From Adiantum capillus-veneris (Eukaryota; Streptophyta; Polypodiopsida; Polypodiales; Pteridaceae): 60,000 bases of DNA. How positions within the stretch are numbered: the first letter of the stretch is position 1; every line of letters begins with the position of its first letter. Below, piece after piece: positions 12,164 to 22,647 of the stretch. The stretch covers positions 73,091,884-73,151,883 of the forward strand of contig CM043944.1 of NCBI GenBank assembly GCA_014529385.2, in the 5' to 3' direction. The notes beneath the pieces are model-generated. The model saw only the letters and a list, made by a program, of their open reading frames with translations, was not told the DNA's origin and did no database searches. A program made the translations under genes and the position numbers.

Positions 12164-13756
12164 TGTAACATTTAATGGCCTAGTAGCTTGTGTGTAGTGG
12201 AAAATAGCATGAACATAGTGAGAATTTCATTAGAATAGATTCCTAATGACAATAACAAGAGTGCTTGGGTGGAGAGAGCAACAAAAAGCATAACATCTAG
12301 TTAGATAGCATGAACAATACTTCAAAAGAGAGAGAAATTAAGCAATCGACAACAGTTGAGGACCGGATTTGCATGGATCATGTCCCCCCTCCAAAAGCCT
12401 TTGTATTATGGTTTCTCCCATCAAGAGAGACATATTACAATACAATTATTTGTGTTCCTTCAATACTAGTTAGTGCAATGAAGATGGAAACTTCAAGCAC
12501 TAAGAAAAACACTTATCAAACACAACATCAATTCCCTCACGGTCTCAGACCCAAGACCTCACACACTTTCGAAGATGGTGAGAGCTAGCGGGGTATGAGA
12601 GTAGATTGAGAGGAAGAAGGAGTAGTCTTACGAGAAAGATGCACATCTCCTCGCATAATCACTCATATTAGCATAGCTTAGCTTAGTAATTAGCATGGTA
12701 GAGGGGACGAGCATGCATTGAAGCTTGGCTCTCGGTTGGATTTGCATCACAAAGACAAGATTTGTTGGTGTAGGCCTCCCTTCTCACAAGCTTGGAGTAG
12801 GTGATAAGCTTTCCATTAAAGCTTGAGAAGAGAGAGAGAGAGAGAGAGACTTCTTACTCTACACATGAGCTTTTGTGAGTGTGTGTGGATAATTGCCTTT
12901 GAAAAATCAGCCCCCTCTCTCTCTTGGTCGACCCCTCTTGCTATTTGCTCTTGCTAGCACCGCATTGGACTCTCCCAGCTTAGCCAATAGGATTTCAGGA
13001 GCATAAGTGATAGCCTTCCGACATGTGTTCCCCTTTCCCCTTTTGTGAGAGCTTTAGGTAATTAATAAATGCAATCAAACTCTCATTGGACCCCTTTGCC
13101 TCTTGGCCAATAGGAATCAGGCAAGCCATTGGGCTGCTAAATGCTCATTGGACCCCTTGGGAGACTGTCCAATAGTCTTCTAGAGAGCTTAATTCTTATT
13201 GGTTATTTTAATAAGTGTTTTTAAATTAATTAAACTAGATTTACTCTAGCCTAATTCTCATTGGACCACCTCCAAGGCCATCCAATATGATTTGAGTACA
13301 CCTTGTGGGCACTTGGCCTTGTGGGCACCTGGCCTAGGGAGCTGACATGTGTCCCTCTTTCCCCTTGTGTACAAAGGAAGCTTGTGAGTATGTGTGTGTG
13401 TTTCTCTCTCATCCCCTACTTCTTGGGCTCGCCCCCTCCTATGTAGGAGTTTGTGAAGAATTTTTGGGACACACACAAAGCATCCAATTTCCTAAGCCTT
13501 TGACCATTGGACACAACCTTTGAATTTTGGAACCTTAGCATTTTGTAAGTCTTAATGGGCTGAACCCTAAGGTCTTTGGAGCCCATTGTTGCACATAGCA
13601 CTTTTGTAGATGGCCCCCCCTTTAGATCCCTACTGTGGCCGGTCTGCCAGCTTAACCAATATTCTAGCTTTTTCTCCCCTAGTACTTCCCCATATTAAAT
13701 GATCAGTTCAACATGAGAAAATCATTTAGGAGAATTAGATCTTAGTTATTATGACA
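12164..13756 (-). repeat. Element A 5' LTR, 1593 bp
   Basis: In element orientation it begins TGTCATAATAAC and ends GTTACA, directly before the primer site. It is followed on the right by target duplication aaccg at 13757. It is the more complete of the two LTRs and defines the sequence missing from the 3' copy. Confidence 0.92.
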
Positions 13757-13761
13757 AACCG

Positions 13762-13939
13762 TGCACCCTTAAATCTTGGGGGTTTTCCCACTCTCCCACT
13801 CCTCTCCTAAAGTAACTAACTATAAAAAAGAGAGGGAAACTCAAGAGTCATGGGCCTAGCTACAAAAAGGGAAAAGCTCCCCTCACTTGGGACACATACT
13901 ACACTTCAAGAACCTGACACTATCACACATACACACCAC
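13762..13939 (+). repeat. Downstream pseudo-LTR, second piece
   Basis: Continues the repeat after element A (tgcacccttaaatcttgggg onward) and is collinear with 2743-2921. It ends at cacaccac, where the hAT-like element enters. Confidence 0.88.
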
Positions 13940-14679
13940 CCCGGGGGATTCACTCTATATACGAAATGGGATGCTACCTGCGAGCGGACAACTTTGATAA
14001 AACCCCTATATACGACTCATATTAGGGACTATGACCCCCCTTTCTACGCTTATACGACAATCCATGCAAAAAACTATCATCCCCCTATCTTACATATAAA
14101 ATTTAGGTTTTACATGATCTAAATGAGTAAAACTAGTCGAAGAGCATGTAGCATAGTGACTAGCAAGGTACTAAGGAGCCACTTCTATTGATAACTAGAT
14201 GTACCCTCAATGTGTCTTAGTTTGACTTTGAAACTATGTGCGCGATCATCCTACACTCTATCGTCCAAATTCGGGTCCAATTTTGACCCATCTAAATTAC
14301 TCAAAAACCATGATTATAAAGTTTTGCTAGGTTCTCCATGTAAATTTGCATCTATACAAACTCAACAAATGAACTATATACAAAGCAGTGTTAGTTCTTG
14401 CATGTATCTCTATAGCTATTGACTCACAAGTTCAAGGGAAGAATCTTTTGAGAAGCCATGATTTTGAAACACAAAAACTTCCTCTCATGTTTTCCTTTTT
14501 TCACCCCCCCCCCCCCCCCCCCCCCAAACATAAATATGATACCCCTTCCCTTATTTTTAAGCTTGGGAGATAAATTACTGGGGGCCTACCCCTAACTTAT
14601 ACACTTATGTAACTTGTAAAAAAACCCCTTCCCCTGCACTTACGTGGTGCGGTAAGTTTTCCATGGTGAATCCCCTGGG
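13940..14679. mobile_element. Non-autonomous hAT-like DNA transposon, 740 bp
   Basis: The ends are inverted: cccgggggattcac at the left and the complement of cccaggggattcac at the right (13 of 14 match). The 8-bp target duplication cacaccac (13932-13939, 14680-14687) is perfect. The upstream pseudo-LTR carries a single cacaccac at 2914-2921, which is the empty site. An 8-bp duplication with CAGGGG-type ends is usual for hAT elements; a 9-bp reading (cacaccacc) would suggest a Mutator-like element instead. No transposase frame is present. A 22-base C run lies at 14504-14525. Confidence 0.8.
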
Positions 14680-14687
14680 CACACCAC

Positions 14688-14773
14688 CTACCTCTCCATG
14701 AAGTCTTCCTCACAGGTGTGGGCTTTTTTCATTTGTTTTATTATTAAGTGGACATCTATAACATGTAAGAGAC
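14688..14773 (+). repeat. Downstream pseudo-LTR, third piece
   Basis: Resumes the repeat after the hAT-like element (cctctccatgaagtcttcc to gtaagagac), collinear with 2923-3007. Similarity to the upstream copy ends here, which marks the right edge of the Penelope-like element. Confidence 0.8.
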
Positions 14774-15067
14774 CTCTATGACACCTGTCTTCCACCATTG
14801 GGCTAATTTCTTGTTGTTTTATGGTGATGGTGACAGGTAACAGCGGTTTCTTTTACTTAATGGTCTAACAAGTGGAGGATCAACCCCAAGCTACTCTACA
14901 CACTTCTACCTCTCTCACTCCCATTTTTAACAAATTTGTAATTTGCAAAGCATTAATAAATACAAGCACGGTTGTGGGTGTTAAAAAACAATGGGTCTCT
15001 TGTCACTTCTTATTATTGTTATTTTCTGAGAAACTTTGAAGGTCTTTGGGGCCAATTTGATAACCTA

Positions 15068-15068
<1 letters not shown>

Positions 15069-15113
<45 letters not shown>
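15069..15113 (+). repeat. Compound (CT)n(CA)n microsatellite
   Basis: ctctct run followed directly by cacaca run. The same compound structure occurs at 21294-21345, where it lies inside an LTR relic. Confidence 0.95.
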
Positions 15114-15114
<1 letters not shown>

Positions 15115-16635
15115 CACTATTATGATATGCTTTAGCTCTCTTTGAGCTCTGTGCATCTATGCTATCACTTTCATGCTTTATGTCTATTAGTTTTTGTAGC
15201 AACATCTTTGCTCGCCAATTATATTCACCACTCTCGGAGAAGACAATGAAGAAGGTAATTGCCATGCATGAGCCGTTCATGGAGTTCATAAGTAAAACTC
15301 TTTCAAAGAAAAGCATGCACATGTTTTTAAGAGCTAATTGGTATGCTTTTGTGACGCTTTCACAGGATGAAGAAGAGATCTTAAAGGAGGAAAAAGATGA
15401 CGCTTCTTCAAATGCAAGACTCTGTGATTCTATGTTTTTTATTAGTGAAGGGTGAGATTTTTGGCTTGATCAAAGAAGGTAAAAAATATCTTCATTATAA
15501 GATTTTTCAATACAAAAGCCCTATGGGAGGAGTTGGCCATTTTAGCTCTCAATGATGTGATGCCTGTCTTTTCCTCTCTTTCTTTAAGTTTCTACTTATG
15601 GTTATGTGATTATGTTTTGAATCTCTTATTTTGATTATGTGATTATGTTTTGAATCTCTTATTTTCAAGTGATGGTGACAATCGTTATCCCAAATTTGTT
15701 ACATCTACAACTTGCATAAAAGATCCAATAGCTCACTCAAATGATAGGCACTGAAGCTTTCCCAGCTTTGGGAAAGCTTGTAGTGTAATTTCTACTACAC
15801 CTTTTCATAAAAAGGATGCTTTTTTGGCAAGTAATTGAAGGCTAGCAACCTAGTAGGTAAGGGTTAGTGCAACTACCTCTCAAAAGAAAATCATTACAAA
15901 GATATAATTGCATTCCACATAGTACCACAAACTTTATCTACTATATACACGGACATATGAATGTAGACTGTGTTCAGACAAGCCCTTCATAAGACTTTCT
16001 CTAATTTTCTTGTTCCATTAGTGTAAAAAATATAATGGTTGATTGTTAAGAACACAATTCTTAGACAATTGAACGAAGTTAAATATATGTAGCCCACAAT
16101 TGGCATAAAAAAGGGAAGCGACAATTTCAAGCTTCGAGAGAGAGGGAAGGTTTCATATATTCTTAACAATTGAAGCTCATTCTAAAACATGGGATGATCA
16201 AAGTGTTACCAAATTTAATTTTGGTATACTTAAATGATTTTCTCTCTCCAAAATTGGCCATTCTAAATACAGAAAATAAAAAGAGTGGAAGGACCAAGAT
16301 TATGAAGATGGTTGTAAGGTGCATCTCAAGGCCTTAAGGTGTCAAAAGAACGGAGCAAATTTCAAAAGTGCCAGTGCCATTAGTATAAGGTGCATCTTAG
16401 GTACTTAGGGTGCCAAAAGAATGATGCAACCAAATGTCCTTTTTTGGGACTAAAATGAATAAAAAACAGCTCTTGAATGCCTCCAAAGTGTGTAGGAATT
16501 CTAGTTCAAAGGGAGACGTGTTGGGAGACCGAGAGATTGAAAGTTTGAACTAATCAATTTTTTCTCACACACATAACCATCAACCTCTCACCATATCTCC
16601 TAAAATCAAGTACACAAATTAGACAAGGACACCAC

Positions 16636-16666
16636 ACACGCACGCACACACACACACACACACACA
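16636..16666 (+). repeat. (CA)n microsatellite
   Basis: cacgcacgcacaca array in otherwise unremarkable AT-rich DNA. Confidence 0.9.
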
Positions 16667-17229
16667 TAGAATAGACTAGATAGTGAAAGCATATAAGAGA
16701 AGGAGATATCGACATTAATTCTACATGCACATCTTAGCATAAGAGTGAGAGAGGAGAATCTTGTAGAAGAATGGCTTAAAATTCTAGCCCTCAAAATCCA
16801 TGTCACCTCTTGTGGAATTGAGTTTTTTTTTAAAGGAACCTATTTTAGGTGCCAAGTATTTGAGTCCCTTGTTTACACTTTAGTCCATGAGTGGTGGCTA
16901 TCCCTTCTTGCATGACCCTTTATAGGGTGAGTTCTAACTAGATACATACAATAAAATCATATTGGCAAAATAAATTAAAACATCGTGAAAATATAAATGT
17001 TCAAGAGATATTATTTGGCGCCTTCTCCTCAGTTTCCAAAATTCCAATCTATATAGCATCAATCTCATTATTAGTAAAAATAAAAAGACATCATCGCAAT
17101 TAACCATTACATGCCAGCTATCGCAATTGTAATGCTAAATACATAGAACAGGAGGGTGCCCAAACTCGTCACATCCCTCCTACTAGAGATAGCAATTGTC
17201 CTCAGTTTCTCAATAGAGAATCAACTGGA

Positions 17230-17897
17230 CTATGATTGATGAAAAGTGTGGAGAAGACCTGGAAACTTTTTAAAAAAAAATTCAGGCATCCATTTAGCAT
17301 CTTCTCTAGGATGGCCTTTAAAAGTCAAAAGGTAGTGGTTATAAACCTTGCAAGTTCCTGTGGTGGTGGTCTCGTGATGATCAACTATTTGGTAAGGGAT
17401 GAGTTGCTCTTCTTGATTTACAAGTAAAGGTGGATCCTCAAACATGTGATATGTAGGTAGGGGTCCTTGAAAGGGTCATAATAGACTAATGTGAAATGCA
17501 TTGTGAATATGCTAGTATGAAATTAATTCTAAACGAAATGAAACATCATTTATTATAGAAAAAATCTTGAATGGACCAAAAAAACGAGGAGCATGCTTTA
17601 CAAATATATTTGTATCAATACTTTTGATTCTTCTTTTTTCAATTCGAAGCATAATATAATCACCTTCCTTAAACTCATATGCCTTGCATTGCTTAATAGA
17701 ATGCTTAGTGTAAAGTTCTTATGAATGCTTAATAGCAGAATCTATACTTGCATAAATGTCATGAAAATTTCCATTAAAAGTATCTGCAACAAACACATTG
17801 CTAGAAAAACATGAATGAGTAGGAAGAGAGTGACCATACACAATCTCAAATGTAGATTTACCCGTAGTAGAGTGAGTGGTATTGTTATAAGACCTAC
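17230..17897 (-). pseudogene. Ty3/gypsy integrase C-terminus and chromodomain remnant
   Basis: From the right, minus-strand frames read HSTTGKSTFEIVYGHSLP, the end of the integrase core. EGDYIMLRIEKRRIKS and HAPRFFGPFKIFSIINDVSF follow; these are the C-terminal GPY/F module. HNAFHISLL is next. Finally, at 17445-17230, comes a chromodomain-like segment (HYLLTFKGHPREDAKWMPE, FPGLLHTF). Several stops interrupt it. No LTR was found near it, so it is a truncated remnant of a chromovirus. Confidence 0.85.
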
Positions 17898-19239
17898 ATC
17901 ACCTTCTGCTCCTAATCATGTTCTGTTGTTCTGGACCTTGCCTTCTTACGGCCTTGTGCATAGATTTTTAGCCATTTGATTCAATCAATAGTGCTGACTT
18001 TGGTCTCTCTAGCTTCAAGAAACCACGGTCTCAAGGCAAGTTCAAGATCAGTAGTGTCTCAAGACTTCGAGTAATTGTGGGAGATCAAGACAATAACATG
18101 AATTAAGTTTGAGGTGACAACAAATCAAGAAGTGACATGTGGCGATGCCAGGCTGGGCCGCTACCTGCCATCGTGGGCTTTCTCAAACAAAGAAGCCTCT
18201 CAGATGAAGCTCATCTTCTTTCACTTGCGGTTCTCTTTCTCTACATACTGGACTAAAATGGGTTTTGTTGACTTTTGCTATAGATTTCAATTTGCAGTCG
18301 AGGCTACAAACGCTGCTCTTAACTCATGCAATCTCGACTGTTATTGCAAAATGCTTTTAAAATTATGGCAAGCTGTAGGGAATTAAAAACTGCAAGGAAT
18401 GTTCTCATTTGAATTTGCAATGGGTTAAGGAGTTGCTATGAAGGCGCCTTTGGTGGACATGAGTGCTTAAGAGCTGCAAGCCTTTCCTTTTGACTTTTAG
18501 TTAGCTGATTTTAGTTCTTGTATATATTTTTTTCATCATCTTAGCACTCTTTCTAGCATTACCTTTGTTCGACATAAACAATGATCACACCAAGCCCCTT
18601 ATTGGAGATAGATGTTCATCACAAAAAGATGGTGTCCCTTGCTGTTATGACGCAACCCCTACAACTTGTCCCTCGCCTTGTTCATTCAAATTGGGATAGC
18701 GACATAGTGTCGATGCGTGAGCGAGCTTTGTTCCATGGCTTGAAGTCGTGTGTGCAAGTAAAAGTAATCATCCCACTCCTGCTACATCCAGGTTTAGCAT
18801 GACAATGTTCTCTCTTGTCAAGTTTAGTCCCCTTCTCACTCTCGAATTCTAAAGCCATTGTAAGACCTTCCCCCCACATGAGGTGTTGGAAGTGTCATGT
18901 TGAAATTGTTGTGTGTCTCAAGACCATTAGAAACCTATATAAAAATGTCCATCTTTTTCCCTCCTAAGGAGGGAGGTGTGTTGCGTAGATGATGATGTAG
19001 GATAATTAGAGGTGCCCACTTGTGGAGTGGGACACACTCATTTTCCCCTAAGGGGGGAGGGGTGTGACCCCACCCAGACATGCTATGATGATGTAGGATA
19101 AATAGAGGTGCCCACTCGTGGAGTGGGACACACTCATTCTTGGTCTCTATCTGTGCACCTGTGCACACCACAACATCAATCTTGTTTGTGAGTTACATCT
19201 GCAAAGAAATGATACTACAAAGTTCTGTATATATCTTTT
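17898..19239. other. Upstream flank of ALG3, no other gene recognised
   Basis: AT-rich sequence without a convincing open frame. At 18985-19150 a ~95-bp unit occurs twice in tandem. Each unit has gatgatgtaggata, agaggtgcccact, gtggagtgggacacactcat and a C/G-rich aagggggga block, which looks like decayed repeat DNA. It is the nearest sequence upstream of the ALG3 5' leader and would have to contain distal promoter elements. Confidence 0.5.
18985..19150 (+). repeat. Two tandem ~95-bp repeat units upstream of ALG3
   Basis: The segments 18985-19040 and 19084-19140 share gatgatgtaggataa, tagaggtgcccact and gtggagtgggacacactc. A palindromic cccctaaggggggaggg block lies between them. They are about 300 bp before the ALG3 start codon. 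Confidence 0.75.
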
Positions 19240-19436
19240 AGAGAAAATTTTCCAACGCAGTCATTGAGATCACGACCTCCTCGACGTCCTGGAAGGAGAA
19301 GTGCGCGCGAATTGCATTACGAGCGGCTGTTTCTTCGAAGTCGGATTCCAGACTACGGTCTGATTAAACGCAGGATCGGAAGCTGGCAATTGCAGATAGT
19401 GGGATTGGGGTATTTGATGTATCGTTGATTACATCC
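19240..19436 (+). promoter_or_regulatory. ALG3: Putative 5' leader / proximal promoter of ALG3
   Basis: The sequence is noticeably GC-richer than its surroundings (gacctcctcgacgtcctgg, aagtgcgcgcg), as expected of a low-copy gene 5' end within repeat DNA. It leads without a stop-rich break into the ATG at 19437. No clear TATA box was seen, so the transcription start cannot be placed. Confidence 0.45.
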
Positions 19437-19927
19437 ATGGCGCGACTTCGTCCTTCAGCTAAGCCATCATTGGGTGCAAAGCTTCATGCTACATTTGGGC
19501 CGGAGCTCATTACCATCATCACCATAAGTGTGCTGCTTCTCGTTGACTCACTCCTTACCGCACTCATTGTCTACAGAGTGCCATGTATATGTCTCGCATT
19601 CTTATAACTGCCATCTTTCTGGCATTTCTTCTCACCTGTATTATTTCTTACTTGGGTGAGCTTGATGTGATAATGCAGATACCAAAATCGACTGGGATGC
19701 CTACATGTCTCAGGTAACTTCATTTTCTATCACATATTTGACACTTGACTTGCCTACACAGGCTGTAATATTGTACATCTGAATATTAGGTGGATGGTTT
19801 TTTAGGAGGAGAGCGGAATTATAGCAACCTTCGAGGAGACACTGGTCCGTTGGTTTACCCTGCTGGGTTTCTCTATGTCTACACTGCTATCCAGTACATC
19901 ACTGGTGGTATCGTATCAAATGCTCAG
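19437..19927 (+). CDS. ALG3: ALG3, exons 1-3 (5' part of gene): Dol-P-Man alpha-1,3-mannosyltransferase
   Basis: ALG3 (family GT58) is an ER multi-pass enzyme. It moves mannose from dolichyl-phosphate-mannose onto Man5GlcNAc2-PP-dolichol, the first lumenal mannose of the N-glycan precursor. Model: exon 1 19437-19584, intron GT..AG 19585-19678, exon 2 19679-19713, intron 19714-19789, exon 3 19790-19927, followed by gtaggc as the next donor. Phases agree: the tyrosine codon is split between exons 1 and 2. The 107 residues contain a hydrophobic helix ([17 protein letters not shown]), then [12 protein letters not shown], then [16 protein letters not shown], the family signature region. The start ATG is followed by a basic stretch. 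No frame error is visible, so it may be a working gene whose remaining exons lie beyond transposon-filled intron 3. A truncated gene copy is the alternative. Confidence 0.9.
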
Positions 19928-20620
19928 GTAGGCTCTGTTGTTTTTGAGGTCAATCGTCTCTGGTGGTCATTGCACATACATACACGCACATGCCCCTAAA
20001 CATGGGAAATTTGCATTTTACATATGAAAGAAAGTGCTAAATTCTAATGCAAACTAGTGTCAGCCAGTAACTTCCTGGACCAAATCATTAAATGGTAGAC
20101 AGTCATTCCTTGTGACAAGGATAGAGTTTTGATGGAAGAATTGGAGCAGTGTCCCCTTCTTGGCTGGGTGTGAAACAAAAGCTTGCTATCTATGCCAAAA
20201 TTGAAGCCTGTGCTTAGATACATTGAGCTTATGGACAGATCATTACGGGGGACCGAGGGTTCTTTTTTGAGTCTGAAAACCTTGTTTGTTGCTTAGTTTG
20301 TAAGGTGACTTGAACCAGGTCATGGACCTCTCTGGCTTTGGAGAGAATGTCACAAAGCTACAAAAGAGTGGTTTCTTGAGTTTGCGGCACATGCACTTTA
20401 GATTGAGACAAATCTTGGACATCTGTTGGCAGCTAACATTATGGTCATGTCCAAAGCTGACCACATTATTGTGCCAAGCCTAGAATTTGTCATTGTTGTC
20501 CAATCCTCTAGTTATAGTCCTCTTTCAGATATACATAGACGAAACTTTGCTCCATGGGTATTCTTTATTGTTCCACCGTTTTCGTTTGTGGTTAGAGAGG
20601 TTGCCTAGCAACTTTCCTTA
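19928..20620. other. Start of ALG3 intron 3, no other feature recognised
   Basis: Follows a clean donor (cag|gtaggc). No later ALG3 exon, repeat boundary or retroelement motif was seen here. Confidence 0.5.
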
Positions 20621-20980
20621 GAAGAGGGTATCCGCGGGTCCGAGTAAGGCAGCAGCTGAGTAGGTACAGATGGTTTGTGACGGGACTTGGAATCAATCTT
20701 CAAGTACAATTCTCACTCTACTAGTGGCAAAGCTCCCTTTGACATCATTGAGGGAGCTCACAAAATTGTATCTGTTCTTGTAAAAGGCAGATTTTTTAGG
20801 CCACTTTGGATATTTGCTCATCCCGAAGTCAAGGAGGCTTCACAAAAGTTAGGACAAGCAAAAAGGCATTGTAGACAAACATCAACAACAGATCGATATC
20901 AACATTGGAGGTTGGATTTTTCTTCATTTTGAGAAAGCAAGACTATAGAAGATGAAAGAAAGAAATGACTTTAGCTGAAG
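20621..20980 (+). pseudogene. Ty3/gypsy integrase remnant, plus strand
   Basis: The frame YNSHSTSGKAPFDIIEGAHKIV corresponds to the end of the integrase core. It is followed by the helical linker (EVKEASQKLGQAKRHCRQ) and a GDW-LRFEKAR relic (FSSFxESKTIED). It is collinear with element F positions SSTGKAPFEIVEGGKK to LRFEKARLKKMKS. It is broken by shifts and has no adjacent LTR on its left. Confidence 0.8.
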
Positions 20981-21194
20981 CTGAGCAACTGCTTCTCTTG
21001 TTAGAATTTCATGTCCTGTCTGGTGGTGGCTTTGATATCTCCTAGGAGTAGATCAGGGAGTGAGGGTTGTTTTGTGGCTAAGCCCCATTGTATGCGTGTC
21101 ACAAACGGTAGCTCACGAACGTGACCGAGAATAAGAAGGGAGAAGATCGACACAGTGTTGGGGACTACAAGATGGGCTGGTCCCCCCCCACCCC

Positions 21195-21290
21195 TCCTTA
21201 AAGAGAATCTTGTTACAAGCACAAGATCTCTAGGAGTAGAGAGGGGGCCCCTTCGGAGGGGGTTTAGGACCCCATTTGGTGTTAGTCTTC

Positions 21291-21348
<58 letters not shown>

Positions 21349-21490
21349 ACAAAACCTTCACTCACAATATCTCTCTCTCCTTTCTCTCTTTGTCTATTGC
21401 ACAATCCTTAGAACTAAAAGGAACGTTGTATATGTACTGAGCACTCATCTTGAGTTTTCACCATATATTACTTCAATTGCACATTACAAT
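21195..21490 (+). repeat. LTR relic of the C/E family
   Basis: Shared blocks with the right half of the element E LTR (33185-33434): gagagggggccccttcggaggggg, ctattgcacaatc, aaaaggaac, gagcactcatcttgag and ttgcacattaca at the end. It contains a compound (CT)n(CA)n at 21294-21345. Its end at about 21488 corresponds to the LTR end, but the primer site after it is no longer recognisable. Confidence 0.65.
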
Positions 21491-21699
21491 TTCAGCATAG
21501 AGATAGAGAAAATTGAAATGCACATGAGTACAAGTATGCCCATTAAGAAATGCTTTTCAAGACAATTCTTCTCCGCTCAAGTTAAGAATTATGAGGACAA
21601 AATAGTTTGTCGTTAGTTATAGACTCCTTGACATAATTCATTTACGCAAAAATAGAATTCTTTGTTTACTTATGAAAAGTTTATTTAGATACAACTGCA

Positions 21700-22075
21700 A
21701 ATTCTATTACCGACTTTGTTCCAGGCGAACCTCCTCCTCGAGGAGGAGAAGACCATAGGATTGTGCTTTTTTTTTTGGAATCTCTCCTCCTAACAAACCA
21801 CCTCACCAAGTCTTTTATGCACAATAAGAAGAGATCATGACACAAGTCAATGAATTATTGGATAAGGATATGATTAGGTCAAGTTCATCTCCTTTTTGTT
21901 ATTCGGTGCTTTTACTGCAAAAGAAGGATTGTTCATATCGAACGTGTGCAGACTATCTTGCAATAAACAAAGTCATTGTGAAAAATGGATGTTCAGTTCC
22001 AAAGGTTGAGATTTTGTTTGATAAACTACAAGGCTTATCCCACTTTAGTAGGATTGCCTTGCCATTCAAAGTGGT
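21700..22075 (+). pseudogene. Ty3/gypsy reverse transcriptase N-terminal remnant, plus strand
   Basis: The frames give PPPRGGEDHRIVL, ISPPNKPPHQVF, EEIMTQVNELLDKDMIRSSSSPF, LLLQKKDCSYRTCADYLAINK and ILFDKLQGLSHFSRI, which are the fingers of a chromovirus RT. It stops before the SGYHQI motif. It is similar to element A's RT (9747-9400) but in the opposite orientation. Together with the LTR relic at 21195 and the integrase piece at 20621 it marks an old plus-strand element with scrambled order. Confidence 0.88.
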
Positions 22076-22498
22076 TATCAACAAATTGGTAAGTGTGTGG
22101 CTCTTCGACTTGTAAATCTGACTTGGATCTGACGGGTGCGGGGCGCCTAGCTAAGGGTGCAATGCTTCTGAGAGTGGAACTCCGCCACTCCATGTCTCTT
22201 GTCTAATGTGTGGTGTTCTCTCTCTTTCAAGTTCAAGTCTTTGTTGTTTCTTGATATCGTTGTAAGATTTACCGCCTTGCTAGGGGCTTGCCGGCTATAG
22301 GACCTCTCAACTTAAAGACTCTCTCCCACACACATGGGTTGGATAAGGAGCAAGACATCATTGTATAAAAATGTTGAAGGAAATGAAATTTTTATCTTTT
22401 TCTTTGTTTATTGTCTTTATTTTGTACAATGACATTAGTATGCATACACCATTTACACGCCCGCGGCAAGTTCATACTTCTTAAGCATCGAACATTTA
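22076..22498. other. Decayed repeat DNA between gypsy remnant and solo LTR
   Basis: The stretch 22175-22250 (gtggaactccgccactcc, gtggtgttctctctctttcaagttcaag) resembles the 3' part of the element B LTR at 26727-26775. It is probably a diverged LTR fragment. Otherwise nothing is recognised. Confidence 0.45.
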
Positions 22499-22594
22499 TG
22501 TCAGGTGCAGCGGAAGTGTTTAAGGATTTAGCTCGGATCTAGTACTCCGCACAAACACAAGGGTTACTTAACTTGAAAGAATTGAACTGAATTG

Positions 22595-22647
<53 letters not shown>

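Larger units (their letters stand above)
6244..13756 (-). mobile_element. Element A: Ty3/gypsy retrotransposon, minus strand
   Basis: LTRs at 6244-7780 (3' LTR, truncated) and 12164-13756 (5' LTR, 1593 bp, ends TG..CA) flank gag-protease-RT-RNase H-integrase in minus-strand order. The 5-bp target duplication aaccg (6239-6243 and 13757-13761) is perfect. It joins the two halves of the host pseudo-LTR exactly, which proves the boundaries. A tRNA-Met primer site lies next to the 5' LTR. The integrase is cut in mid-domain and the 3' LTR has lost about its first 110 bp, so the copy cannot move on its own. Confidence 0.93.
14774..17229. other. Intergenic sequence with microsatellites, no recognised gene
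   Basis: Contains (CT)n(CA)n at 15069-15113, a 33-bp direct duplication at about 15605-15665 (gattatgttttgaatctctt in both units) and a (CA)n at 16636-16666. A plus-strand open frame at 15159-15455 (98 aa, acidic C-terminal DEEEILKEEKDD) has no recognised domain and begins at a weak start. I do not call it a gene. The rest shows no coding or repeat signal I can name. Confidence 0.5.

Noticed and set aside
6390-12588. 92-codon plus-strand ATG frame present in both element A LTRs (6390-6668 and 12310-12588)
   Set aside because: Its presence in both copies is explained by LTR identity; it is antisense to the element and shows no known domain.
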